From contig NZ_CANMHM010000013.1 of NCBI RefSeq assembly GCF_947497695.1, positions 1-64,000 on the forward strand: a DNA stretch of 64,000 bases. The letters run 5' to 3'. The notes under the pieces were generated by a model. It was not told where the DNA came from. It searched no databases and was given only the letters and a program-made list of their open reading frames with translations. The position numbers and the translations under genes are program-made. Origin of the DNA: an uncultured Polaribacter sp. Its GTDB lineage: Bacteria > Bacteroidota > Bacteroidia > Flavobacteriales > Flavobacteriaceae. Each line of letters opens with the position of its first letter. Positions within the stretch are counted from its first letter, which is position 1. Of this stretch, positions 18,005 through 26,459 are shown in pieces.

Positions 18005-18610
18005 ATGACAGATATTTATAAAACCATAGAAAAACCATCAATCGAAACCCTTTTTAAAGAAAAAGGATCTAAGTTTTTTGGCTATGCTTTTCCTGTTTTC
18101 TCTGAAGAGGATGTAAAAAAACGTATTGAAGAATTGAAAAAGAAACATCATGCTGCAAGACATTGGTGTTATGCGTATCAACTAGGAATAGAGAAAATTA
18201 GATTTAGAGTAAATGATGATGGAGAACCCAATAATTCTGCAGGTTTACCAATTTATGGTCAAATTCAATCTTTTAAAGTTACCAATATTTTAATCGTTTC
18301 AGTCCGTTATTTTGGCGGAACAAAATTAGGCGTTGGAGGTTTAATTACTGCTTATAAAACATCGGCACAAATTACTTTACAAGCTGCTAGTATTATTGAA
18401 AAAACCATCAACATTTATTTTAAATTGACTTTTGATTATGATGTAATGAATGTTGTACAAAGAATTATTAAAGAAATAAATATTGAAATTACCCATCAGA
18501 AATTAGAAATGAATTGTGAGTATTCAATTTCTGTTCGAAAAAAAAATGCTGATTTAATTTTTAATAAATTTAACAAATTGTATAAAGTTGATATTATTGA
18601 ATTAGAATAA
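18005..18610 (+). CDS. YigZ/IMPACT-family protein
   Basis: A 201-residue cytoplasmic protein of the UPF0029/IMPACT family. The conserved N-terminal domain (1-125) includes KGSKFFGYAFPV, KKHHAARHWCYAYQLG, NDDGEPNNSAGLPIYGQI and RYFGGTKLGVGGL; the smaller C-terminal domain (about 135-201) has the ferredoxin-like fold of the family. Human and yeast relatives modulate Gcn2; the bacterial role is not firmly known, so no reaction is given. Confidence 0.88.
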   Translation: MTDIYKTIEKPSIETLFKEKGSKFFGYAFPVFSEEDVKKRIEELKKKHHAARHWCYAYQLGIEKIRFRVNDDGEPNNSAGLPIYGQIQSFKVTNILIVSVRYFGGTKLGVGGLITAYKTSAQITLQAASIIEKTINIYFKLTFDYDVMNVVQRIIKEINIEITHQKLEMNCEYSISVRKKNADLIFNKFNKLYKVDIIELE

Positions 18611-18758
18611 ACTCTTTGTTTATTTTTTCATCTAAATTAATTACGAATATTAAAGGTTTTTAACAATAATATATGTTAATAACTTACAAGGTAATTTTTA
18701 TTTAAAAAAAGATAAAGCGGTGCAATTTTAAAAGTAAAAAAAATAGATAACCTATAAA

Positions 18759-19157
18759 TTAATATTCCAAACCTTTCAATAAATAATCTGGACAACGTGT
18801 TGGCTTCATTGTTTTTGAATTCATAAATGCTAAAACAGAACTTCCTGTACAAATTAATTCGTTATTTTGATTTGTAATTTCATAATCAAATTCAATTTTT
18901 ACCATTGGCTTTTTTTTTAAAAAAGTTTTTATGGTTAAAACATCATCATATAAGGCAGATTGAACAAAATTAAAGTTTATAGATATAACAGGTAGCATTA
19001 TTCCATTGAATTCCATATCTTTGTAAGTAACCCCTAAAGAGCGTAACCATTCTGTTCGCCCTAATTCAAAAAATTGAGCATAATTACCGTGATAAACAAC
19101 ACCCATTTGGTCTGTTTCAGAATAACGAATTCGTGTTTTTGTTGATGAACTTTTCAA
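18759..19157 (-). CDS. Acyl-CoA thioesterase, YbgC/4HBT hot-dog fold
   Basis: Hydrolyses acyl-CoA thioesters. The 132-residue protein is full length for the family and shows YSETDQMGVVYHGNYAQFFELGR, with the catalytic aspartate of TDQMG and the following VVYHGNY, near residues 13-33. The start is TTG at 19157, since an in-frame stop lies two codons upstream. It is transcribed away from dnaA; the 171-base divergent spacer contains the DnaA-box match. YbgC proteins in other bacteria act near the Tol-Pal system, but no tol genes are here. Confidence 0.85.
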   Translation of the reverse strand: MKSSSTKTRIRYSETDQMGVVYHGNYAQFFELGRTEWLRSLGVTYKDMEFNGIMLPVISINFNFVQSALYDDVLTIKTFLKKKPMVKIEFDYEITNQNNELICTGSSVLAFMNSKTMKPTRCPDYLLKGLEY

Positions 19158-19240
19158 AAGTTATATGAATTTTATATAAAAAGCATTTTACGTAAAAAAA
19201 AGTTAATAATCAATAGTAAATCATTTTTTTATACTAAATT

Positions 19241-19249
19241 TTATTCACA
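19241..19249 (+). promoter_or_regulatory. Candidate DnaA box
   Basis: TTATTCACA matches the DnaA-box consensus TTWTNCACA. It lies 80 bases before dnaA and overlaps CACTTTTG (19248-19255), one mismatch from a -7 element. Looser copies (TTATTAACA) are at 19300-19308 and, inverted, 18674-18682. It may serve dnaA autoregulation; one good box is too little to call oriC. Confidence 0.4.
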
Positions 19250-19328
19250 CTTTTGTATTACTTATAAAAATAGTAATAAATTGCTTTTTTTATCTTAAAT
19301 TATTAACAAACTAACTACTACCAAAAAA

Positions 19329-20756
19329 ATGAATTTAACTGCTGATCTAGTTTGGAGTGAATGTTTGTCTTTTATCAAAGACAACATTAAGCCACAAGCT
19401 TATAAAACTTGGTTTGAACCAATAAAGCCCGTAAAACTTTCAGGTGAAGCATTAACAATTCAGGTTCCTAGTAAATTTTTTTATGAGTGGTTAGAAGAGC
19501 ATTATATTAAATTATTACGTGTTGCATTGGTAAAGCAATTAGGCAATGATGCAAAATTGATTTATGATGTTAAAATGGAAAACAATTATAGCAGTAATAG
19601 ACCGCAAATTGTTAAAATACCAAGTTCTAATAGAGATCCATTAAAAGCACAAAGAGTTACGATTCCTTTAGAATCTACTAAAAGAGAATTAAGAAACCCT
19701 TTTGTGATTCCAGGTTTACAAAAAGTTAAGATTGAATCTCAATTAAATCCAAATTATAGTTTTGCAAATTTTATAGAAGGTGATTCTAATAGATTGGCAC
19801 GTTCTGCTGGTATGGCAGTAGCAAATAAACCAGGAGGTACTTCTTTTAATCCATTATTAATTTATGGAGGCGTTGGTTTAGGTAAAACACATTTAGCACA
19901 TGCTATTGGCGTTGATATTAAAGATAAATACCCAGATAAGACAGTTTTATATATTTCTTCAGAAAAATTTACTCAACAGTTTATTGATTCTGTAAAGTCA
20001 AATACAAGAAATGATTTTATTCATTTTTATCAGATGATTGACGTTTTGGTTATTGATGATGTACAATTTTTGTCTGGTAAAACAGGTACTCAAGATGTAT
20101 TCTTCCATATATTTAATCATTTACACCAAAATGGTAAACAGGTAATTTTAACTTCAGATAAAGCACCTGTAGATATGCAAGATATTGAACAACGCTTATT
20201 ATCTCGTTTTAAATGGGGATTATCTGCAGAGTTACAAGCACCAGATTACGAAACTAGAATTTCTATTTTACAAAATAAATTGTATAGAGATGGTGTAGAA
20301 ATGCATGAAGATATTTTAGAATATATTGCAAAAAACATCAAATCTAATGTAAGAGAGTTAGAGGGAGTTATCATTTCTATGATAGCACAAGCTTCTTTTA
20401 ATAGAAAAGAGTTTTCTTTAGAATTAGCAAAACAGATTGTAGACAAATTTGTTAAAAACACCAAAAAAGAGGTTTCTATAGATTATATACAGAAAGAAGT
20501 TTCTAAGTATTTTGATATGGATGTAGCAACTTTACAATCCAAAACACGTAAACGCCACATTGTACAAGCAAGGCAACTAGCTATGTTTTTTGCAAAAAGA
20601 TTAACAAAAACATCTTTAGCAAGTATTGGTAATCAAATAGGGCAAAGAGATCATGCTACTGTATTACACGCTTGTAAAACAGTAGACAATCTTACTGAAA
20701 CAGATAAGCAGTTTAAAAAGTATGTTGAGGATTTAACTAAAAAGTTAACTTTCTAA
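19329..20756 (+). CDS. dnaA: Chromosomal replication initiator DnaA
   Basis: Binds DnaA boxes at the origin and melts the DNA. The 475-residue product has domain I (1-80, WSECLSFIKDNIKPQAYKTWF), a variable linker (about 85-140), the AAA+ domain with Walker A GGVGLGKT (180-187), Walker B LVIDDVQF and the arginine-finger region RLLSRFKWG, and the C-terminal helix-turn-helix with the DnaA signature RDHATVLHACKTV near residue 440. The length is normal. The upstream 171 bases are very AT-rich and carry one consensus DnaA box. Confidence 0.97.
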   Translation: MNLTADLVWSECLSFIKDNIKPQAYKTWFEPIKPVKLSGEALTIQVPSKFFYEWLEEHYIKLLRVALVKQLGNDAKLIYDVKMENNYSSNRPQIVKIPSSNRDPLKAQRVTIPLESTKRELRNPFVIPGLQKVKIESQLNPNYSFANFIEGDSNRLARSAGMAVANKPGGTSFNPLLIYGGVGLGKTHLAHAIGVDIKDKYPDKTVLYISSEKFTQQFIDSVKSNTRNDFIHFYQMIDVLVIDDVQFLSGKTGTQDVFFHIFNHLHQNGKQVILTSDKAPVDMQDIEQRLLSRFKWGLSAELQAPDYETRISILQNKLYRDGVEMHEDILEYIAKNIKSNVRELEGVIISMIAQASFNRKEFSLELAKQIVDKFVKNTKKEVSIDYIQKEVSKYFDMDVATLQSKTRKRHIVQARQLAMFFAKRLTKTSLASIGNQIGQRDHATVLHACKTVDNLTETDKQFKKYVEDLTKKLTF

Positions 20757-20897
20757 AAAATATAATTTTTGATAATTTGTTGAATTCTAATTTACTTTTT
20801 ATAATAATTAGATTATTTGCTTTCTAAATGTTCATTTTTCTTTTAAAATTCTTTTTTTAAGAACAAAATAGGTTTTTATTTTTATCAAAAACATTTT

Positions 20898-21359
20898 ATG
20901 CATAAAATTTTAATGGTTTGTTTAGGCAATATTTGTAGATCACCATTAGCAGAAGGAATTTTAAAATCTAAAGTAAATAAAAGTTTAGTTTTTGTTGATT
21001 CTGCAGGCACTGCTGCATATCATATAGGAAATCTACCAGATGAACGCTCTATTGATGTTGCAGCAAAATATGGATTGGATATTAAAAATCAAAGAGCAAG
21101 AAAATTTGTTGTAAAAGACTTTGATACGTTTGATTTTATTTATGCAATGGATAAAAGTAATTACCAAAACATACTTTCATTAGCAAGAAATAGAGTAGAT
21201 ACTCAAAAAGTAAAAATGATTTTAAACGAAACACAGCCTACTAAAAATTTGAGTGTTCCAGATCCATATTATGGAGGAAATCAAGGTTTTGAGGAAGTTT
21301 ATAAAATGTTAGATCAAGCTTGTAATGTAATTGCAGATAATCTACCTAAATCAAAATAA
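20898..21359 (+). CDS. Low-molecular-weight protein-tyrosine-phosphatase
   Basis: A cytoplasmic phosphatase of 153 residues, the normal length. The P-loop CLGNICRS carries Cys8 and Arg14 (CX5R), and the general acid is in VPDPYYGG near residue 117. Such enzymes dephosphorylate BY-kinases in capsule or exopolysaccharide operons, but no kinase is nearby, so the substrate is open. The downstream methylase gene follows after 51 bases and probably shares the transcript ending at 22190. Confidence 0.9.
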   Translation: MHKILMVCLGNICRSPLAEGILKSKVNKSLVFVDSAGTAAYHIGNLPDERSIDVAAKYGLDIKNQRARKFVVKDFDTFDFIYAMDKSNYQNILSLARNRVDTQKVKMILNETQPTKNLSVPDPYYGGNQGFEEVYKMLDQACNVIADNLPKSK

Positions 21360-21410
21360 TTTAGTTTTTTCTCTATATAATCTTTAAATTTAGCTTTAAA
21401 AACACATATA

Positions 21411-22115
21411 ATGATTGGTAAACTCTATTTAATACCTACTACTTTAGGGGAAACAGAACCTTTAGAAGTGATGCCTTTATCAGTAAAAAAAGTTGTGGAA
21501 GAGATTGATTATTATATTGTTGAGAATGAAAAATCTGCAAGAAGATTTATCAAAAAAATTTCGCCAAAAAAATCACAACCTTCATTACAATTGATGTTGT
21601 TAGATAAATATGCAGAAGAAATAGAAACCACTAAGTATTTAGACGTTTGTAAAGAAGGTATTAATGTTGGTTTATTGTCTGAAGCAGGTGTGCCAGCAAT
21701 TGCAGATCCAGGGGCAAGTATTGTAAAGTTAGCACATGAAAATAATATTAGAGTAGTCCCTTTAGTGGGGCCAAGTTCTATTTTGATGGCAATGATGAGT
21801 TCTGGTATGAATGGACAAAACTTTGCTTTTAATGGTTATTTACCAATTGATAAATCCGATAGAAAAAAAGCAATTAAAGACTTAGAAAAACTGTCTAAAG
21901 ATAAAGGTCAATCTCAAATTTTTATTGAAACACCTTACAGAAATGAAAAGATGTTTACAGATTTAAAAGCGGCTTTAACCCCAACAACTAACTTGTGTAT
22001 TGCAGCAGATATTACTTTACCATCAGAGTATATAAAAACACTTTCTGTGAAAGATTGGAAACACCATCAACCAGATTTACATAAAAAACCAGCTATTTTT
22101 ATTATTCAAAAGTAG
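21411..22115 (+). CDS. RsmI-like SAM-dependent methyltransferase (tetrapyrrole-methylase fold)
   Basis: A 234-residue protein of the TP-methylase fold. Motifs: GKLYLIPTTLGE at the start, LLSEAGVPAIADPGAS near residue 87, VVPLVGPSSILMAMMSSG near 115, and the FIETPYRNEKM loop near 172. RsmI methylates C1402 of 16S rRNA but is usually about 280 residues long. This version lacks the C-terminal part and belongs to a shorter paralogue group common in Bacteroidota. Whether it acts on rRNA is not shown. A strong terminator follows. Confidence 0.78.
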   Translation: MIGKLYLIPTTLGETEPLEVMPLSVKKVVEEIDYYIVENEKSARRFIKKISPKKSQPSLQLMLLDKYAEEIETTKYLDVCKEGINVGLLSEAGVPAIADPGASIVKLAHENNIRVVPLVGPSSILMAMMSSGMNGQNFAFNGYLPIDKSDRKKAIKDLEKLSKDKGQSQIFIETPYRNEKMFTDLKAALTPTTNLCIAADITLPSEYIKTLSVKDWKHHQPDLHKKPAIFIIQK

Positions 22116-22147
22116 ATGCATTTATAACTTATTAAGAGAAAATAAAT

Positions 22148-22190
22148 AAGGCTTCATTTATCTTTTTAAAAGAATTAATGAAGCCTTTTT
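22148..22190 (+). terminator. Intrinsic terminator after the RsmI-like gene
   Basis: An 11-bp perfect stem AAGGCTTCATT/AATGAAGCCTT (22148-22158, 22177-22187) followed by T residues. It lies between convergent genes. Confidence 0.85.
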
Positions 22191-22221
22191 GTTATAAAAT
22201 GTGTTTTTTAGTTGCTACTAT

Positions 22222-22800
22222 TTAAACAGTAGCATTTCTATTTGCTTTAATATTTGAAACATTATAACCACTAAATTTTTTTAAATAAGATTGAATACTA
22301 GAACCATAAGCATCAGAAAATACCTCATGACCATTACTTCTTAAGAATTTTTTTACATTACCTGCACCACTTAAATGAGCAGCTGCCAAAATACCAGATT
22401 CAGTAATTTTTATTCCATTAATGGTTTTGCCAACAAATCGTCTAATATCTTTTCTTAAAATCCATTTATTAACCTTACATAAAGCTAAAAAAGCTTTTTC
22501 TTGTAGTTCTGGGTTTTGTAAGAATGCCTGTGTATTGTATATTTTAAATCTTTCTAAGGTTGTTCTTCCAAATTGGTATTTACCTAAATAACCCAAACTA
22601 TTTACAACTGTATATTTTCCTTGAGATTCTTTAAAGGCCAAAGCTTCTTTAAAACCTACAAAGTCTTTTTGTAAATAGGGAATATTATATGTAGTTAATT
22701 TTTTTAAAGTAGTCTTGTTGTGAGCACCTATTTTTTTATCAATTGTAGTAGCGTTGATAAATCCTAAAAATACGATACTTAATACTAAAAACTTTTTGAT
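22222..22800 (-). CDS. Exported lysozyme-like (transglycosylase-fold) protein, ATC start or start-lost
   Basis: A probable peptidoglycan hydrolase. The region LAFKESQGKYTVV (Glu58 the candidate acid) and GYLGKYQFGRTTLE resemble lysozyme-superfamily transglycosylases; AAAHLSGAGNVKKFL follows near residue 147. A TTG at 22641 would start inside this motif. Reading upstream in frame gives a clear signal peptide, KKFLVLSIVFLGFINA, preceded by TAA TTT ATC. The only position in frame with the signal is ATC at 22798-22800, which looks like a mutated ATG. A -7 element at 22827-22834 fits this start. Either ATC is used weakly, or the gene has recently lost its start. 192 codons in all. Confidence 0.6.
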   Translation of the reverse strand: MKKFLVLSIVFLGFINATTIDKKIGAHNKTTLKKLTTYNIPYLQKDFVGFKEALAFKESQGKYTVVNSLGYLGKYQFGRTTLERFKIYNTQAFLQNPELQEKAFLALCKVNKWILRKDIRRFVGKTINGIKITESGILAAAHLSGAGNVKKFLRSNGHEVFSDAYGSSIQSYLKKFSGYNVSNIKANRNATV

Positions 22801-22826
22801 AAATTAAATCTTTCTGTTTTGCGGTG

Positions 22827-22834
22827 CAAATGTA
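22827..22834 (-). promoter_or_regulatory. -7 element for the lysozyme-like gene
   Basis: On the minus strand TACATTTG matches TAnnTTTG, about 26 bases before the ATC codon. No TTTG stands 19 bases upstream. Its position supports initiation near 22800 and not at the TTG at 22641. Confidence 0.4.
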
Positions 22835-22878
22835 TATCCTAATATTAAATATACTGACCCTCAATATGTTAAATTTTA

Positions 22879-23787
22879 TTAAAAATACAGATAATGAAAT
22901 TTAACCAAGCCTTTTGTGTTAATTTCTATTGTTGGAGCAGGTATTTTTATGAAGTTGATAACAGAAAAGAAAGATTTTAAGAATTCCGAATTTGTCTTAA
23001 TTTTGGTCAAATCTAAGTCTAAACTCAGGTAGAATTGTCTGTAAGGATTGTGTAGTGTTGAGTTTGCTGTGTTTGAGTTTCCAAAAAGCATGCTATCTGC
23101 TCCATAACCCAAAGAAAGATTTAACCATTTTGGGATTGAGCTTTTCTTATTAAAAGACCAGATATTGGCAGAAAGCCAATACGTTTGACCGTTATAATCT
23201 TTTAAAGCTTGTTGCAAATAGTTTTCTCCAAAAGTATTTGGTCGTTGTTTTGCAAAGTTTGTTTGATGAAAAGAGTATTTTACTGTAATACGTTGTTCAT
23301 CCCAAAGTAATTCTTGGCCAATTAATAAACCTGTTCCTGCTGCATTTGCAATAATATCTCCTGGAGATGCCCCCCATTCTTTAGAGAAACCATCTAAAAC
23401 TTCAATGGCAGTTAAAAAGGCAAAGCCACTAGTTGCTCCATAAATCAATTGATTTTTTTTAGACACACCAGCCCAATCTAAAACTTCCATTCCTACTTTA
23501 CCAAGGTAGTAAGAGGTCATAAAATGACCAACTTTATCCATTTGTTGCCAATCATTATTATCATTTTTAAAATGAAAGTTAGATTGTGGGTAGTCTTTAT
23601 ACCAAAGTTCATTTAATGCTATTAATGCACTACCTGTTATAACGCTTTCAGAAATTATAACTGCGTTTCTTCTTTTTTGATTTAATGTATCGGACTTTTT
23701 AAAAAAGGATGAATTTTGAGCATGAGAAAAGGTCGTTAGTAAAAAAAAAGGAACTAAAAATGCTAATTTGTATACTTTCAATACCAA
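22879..23787 (-). CDS. DUF2279 (YfiM-type) membrane-associated protein
   Basis: A 302-residue protein with an N-terminal signal peptide ending FSHAQ. The DUF2279 region (about 38-170) contains ELWYKDYPQSNFHF, MDKVGHFMTSYYLGK, and SGFAFLTAIEVLDGFSKEWG followed by SPGDIIANAAGTG; the C-terminal half ends in alternating strands. The function of the family is unknown; the conserved His and Asp residues suggest a membrane-associated enzyme or scaffold. The start is one of two nearby TTG codons (23787 or 23781). It is 56 bases after the mltG stop and may be co-transcribed with mltG. Confidence 0.75.
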   Translation of the reverse strand: MVLKVYKLAFLVPFFLLTTFSHAQNSSFFKKSDTLNQKRRNAVIISESVITGSALIALNELWYKDYPQSNFHFKNDNNDWQQMDKVGHFMTSYYLGKVGMEVLDWAGVSKKNQLIYGATSGFAFLTAIEVLDGFSKEWGASPGDIIANAAGTGLLIGQELLWDEQRITVKYSFHQTNFAKQRPNTFGENYLQQALKDYNGQTYWLSANIWSFNKKSSIPKWLNLSLGYGADSMLFGNSNTANSTLHNPYRQFYLSLDLDLTKIKTNSEFLKSFFSVINFIKIPAPTIEINTKGLVKFHYLYF

Positions 23788-23843
23788 TAGTTTTTTTTAA
23801 ACCGTTAAAACTAAAAACTTTTACTGTTAATGATTACAATAAC

Positions 23844-24872
23844 TTACCTATTTACCCTTTGTTTATTCATCCAACTATGGTATTTAGCTGCATTTCTATT
23901 ATGTTGGGCAAGTGATTTTGCAAAATCATGATAACCAATTCTATCTACACTTGCACACATATAATAATAGTTGTGTTTCTGTGCATTTAAAACCCCATCA
24001 ATAGCAGAAATATCTGGCATTGCAATTAAAGTAGGAGGTAAGCCTTTGTTTTTATAGGTATTGTAAGGAGAGTTGAGTTCTAAATCTGCCGTTAAAACTC
24101 TTTTAACCACATAATCTTGTCCTTTAACAGCTTTTACACAATATATAATTGTAGGATCTGCTTGAAGAGGCCAACCATTATTTAATCGATTTAAATATAA
24201 ACCTGCTACAATTGGTCTTTCTTCTTTTTTTGCAGTTTCTTTTTGTACAATAGAAGCTAAGGTAATTACTTCACTTTTAGATAAGTTCAGTTTTTTTGCT
24301 TTTTCAATTCTGCTTTTATTCCAAAAACGATTATAATATATTAATATTTTTGTTCTTAATTTTTCTGGAGAAACCGTCCAATAAAATTCATAACTGTTAG
24401 GAATAAAAATTTGTAACACCGATTTTTCTGTCAAGTTATTTTCTGATAAAAATTCTTTTTCTTTAAAAGTATTTAGAAGAGAAATGGAGTCAGCTTCTAT
24501 TTGTTCGGCAATTCTACCCGCTAGTTTTTCTAAAGTATCTTGGTTGTTAAACGATACTTTTAAAGGAGTTTGTCTGCCAACTCGTAACATATTTACCAGT
24601 TCGTTGTTAGACATTCCTTTTGTTAAAAGATATCTACCAGCTTTTGGTTTTGAAAAATTTTTCTTGGCAGCAACCAAAAGAAAGGTTTCTGGACTTTTAG
24701 AAAAATTTGCAATCTTATTTTTAATGTCTATTAAACTATCTGTAGTTCTTACAAAAAGTATGGTTTCTTTTGTTATTGATGTACCAAATATTTTTTGGTA
24801 GTAATTGTATCCTATTAATCCACAAACAAAAATGATAGTTATTATAACAGCGTAGGTAAATTTTTTAGTCAA
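23844..24872 (-). CDS. mltG: Endolytic murein transglycosylase MltG (YceG-like)
   Basis: Cuts nascent glycan strands in the periplasm to set their length. The 342-residue product has one N-terminal membrane helix (about 7-25), a LysM-like region, and the YceG domain: LASIVQKETAKKEER with the catalytic glutamate near residue 212, VAGLYLNRLNNGWPLQADPT, NSPYNTY and GLPPTLIAMP. The start is TTG. It is transcribed after the GNAT gene (31 bases) and probably shares its promoter. Confidence 0.92.
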   Translation of the reverse strand: MTKKFTYAVIITIIFVCGLIGYNYYQKIFGTSITKETILFVRTTDSLIDIKNKIANFSKSPETFLLVAAKKNFSKPKAGRYLLTKGMSNNELVNMLRVGRQTPLKVSFNNQDTLEKLAGRIAEQIEADSISLLNTFKEKEFLSENNLTEKSVLQIFIPNSYEFYWTVSPEKLRTKILIYYNRFWNKSRIEKAKKLNLSKSEVITLASIVQKETAKKEERPIVAGLYLNRLNNGWPLQADPTIIYCVKAVKGQDYVVKRVLTADLELNSPYNTYKNKGLPPTLIAMPDISAIDGVLNAQKHNYYYMCASVDRIGYHDFAKSLAQHNRNAAKYHSWMNKQRVNR

Positions 24873-24903
24873 TGTATATTTAATTTTTTCATGAAAAACA
24901 AAA

Positions 24904-25425
24904 TTAGTCTTTTATCAACTGATATAAAACTTCATCTTTAAATTTTCCTTCGGATAAAATCCAGTCTTTTTTAACACCCACTTTTTTGAAGTTATGTTTG
25001 GTAAAAAGAGATATACTCTTTGCATTATCTAAAGTAATATTTGCAAATAATTGATGTAGATTTAGATGTGTAAAACAATAATTAATTAAAATTGACAATG
25101 CTTTAGAAGCAAACCCTTTTTCTTGAAACTTAGGATGAATTAAAATGCCAACTCCAGCTCTTTTATGTTGTGGATTAAAATCAAACAAATCAATCATGCC
25201 TATTTGTTTTTTTGTTGATTTTTCTTCAATTAATAAACGCAACTGTTTTGCTTCATAAATATCTAAATGAGCATTTTCTAAATATTGTTTTAAAATGTAT
25301 TTAGAAAATGGCGTTTGGGTATGACTAATCTCCCAAAAAGATTCATTGTTTTCTATAGTGTATAGAAAATCTAAATCTTCTGGCTCTAAGGCTCTTAGGT
25401 CTATTTTTTCGCCATTTAAAGTCAT
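24904..25425 (-). CDS. GNAT-family N-acetyltransferase, RimJ/RimL type
   Basis: Transfers an acetyl group from acetyl-CoA to an amine. The 173-residue product has the typical opening LNGEKIDLRALEPEDLDFLY and the acetyl-CoA loop with VGILIHPKFQEKGFASKALSIL near residue 92, then LFTKHNFKKVGV near 140. The RimJ/RimL subgroup acts on ribosomal proteins, peptides or antibiotics; specificity cannot be read here. It lies between dapF and mltG on the same strand. Confidence 0.82.
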   Translation of the reverse strand: MTLNGEKIDLRALEPEDLDFLYTIENNESFWEISHTQTPFSKYILKQYLENAHLDIYEAKQLRLLIEEKSTKKQIGMIDLFDFNPQHKRAGVGILIHPKFQEKGFASKALSILINYCFTHLNLHQLFANITLDNAKSISLFTKHNFKKVGVKKDWILSEGKFKDEVLYQLIKD

Positions 25426-25558
25426 ATTTACAATTATTTTTTAAAACATCGAGTTTGTCATTCTTGTATGAACTAGAATCTATAATAAGCAGATTATAAA
25501 TCTAAAACTCTTACACTTTGAAACTCTGAGTTTTTCTCTTTTAATCTCTTTGAAATAA

Positions 25559-26329
25559 CTAAACAGTAAAAATACCCTTAAAAACAAAAGTAGCAGGTCC
25601 TTTTAAAAATACATTTGTATAAGCTCCGTTTTTCTCTGTAAAAGAAACCTCTAAATTACCACCTTCTACAGGTAAGTAAATTAAATTATCAGATGTTTTA
25701 TTCGTTTTATGCATTGCAATAGCAACAGCAGTTACACCAGTACCACAAGCTAAAGTTTCATTTTCCACCCCTTTTTCGTAGGTTCTTACTCTAAAAGTTG
25801 AGTTGTTTATTTGTTGCACAAAATTTACATTACTTCCAGGGTTTGAGTAAGAGTATCTTATTTCTTTTCCTTTTTCAAAAACAGGAAAAGTATCTAAATC
25901 ATCAACCAATTCTACGTGATGTTGAGTACCAGTATATGCAAAAACAGCGTTTTCTTTAACCTCTATTTCATCAACATCAATCATTTTTAAAGAAACAATT
26001 CCGTCTTTTATTTCTGCTAAATGTTGTCCATCAACAGCAATAAAATTTGTTTTAGAAGCAATCATATTTAATTGTTTTGCAAAAGCGACAGCACATCTGC
26101 CTCCATTTCCGCAGAAAGTTTGGCTTCCATCAGCATTAAAATAAATCATTTTAAAGTCAAATGTATCATCATTTTCAATTAAAATAACCCCATCTGCTCC
26201 AACACCAAAATGTCTGTCACAAAGTTTTGATATAATTGCAATGTTTTCTTTAGGAAATTTTTTTGCTCTATTATCTATCATCACAAAATCGTTCCCAGTT
26301 CCTTGGTACTTGTAAAATTCTATATTCAT
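25559..26329 (-). CDS. dapF: Diaminopimelate epimerase (DapF)
   Basis: Converts LL- to meso-diaminopimelate for lysine and peptidoglycan synthesis. The 256-residue protein shows both catalytic cysteines, in FCGNGGRCAVAF near residue 73 and in ETLACGTGVTAVAIA near 195, and the opening FYKYQGTGNDFVMIDN. The length is slightly short but complete. It is divergent from the htrA gene across a 130-base spacer. Confidence 0.95.
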   Translation of the reverse strand: MNIEFYKYQGTGNDFVMIDNRAKKFPKENIAIISKLCDRHFGVGADGVILIENDDTFDFKMIYFNADGSQTFCGNGGRCAVAFAKQLNMIASKTNFIAVDGQHLAEIKDGIVSLKMIDVDEIEVKENAVFAYTGTQHHVELVDDLDTFPVFEKGKEIRYSYSNPGSNVNFVQQINNSTFRVRTYEKGVENETLACGTGVTAVAIAMHKTNKTSDNLIYLPVEGGNLEVSFTEKNGAYTNVFLKGPATFVFKGIFTV

Positions 26330-26431
26330 CTTAACAAAGGTAAGTATTTATTAGATAAAAAAGGAGTGTTAAAAAGTGGTTAAAGTGAGTTAAAAACAAG
26401 TTAAACATATTTTTTTTATTTGTTATAATTG

Positions 26432-26439
26432 TACTTTTG
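26432..26439 (+). promoter_or_regulatory. -7 element of the HtrA gene
   Basis: TACTTTTG matches TAnnTTTG, 21 bases before the ATG at 26460. No TTTG is present at the usual upstream distance, so the promoter could depend on another factor, perhaps stress-linked. Confidence 0.4.
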
Positions 26440-26459
26440 AGAGGTAAAAAATTAAAATT

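Noticed and set aside
18611..19328. Replication origin at dnaA
   Set aside because: One consensus DnaA box and two loose ones are not enough, and skew cannot be judged by eye.
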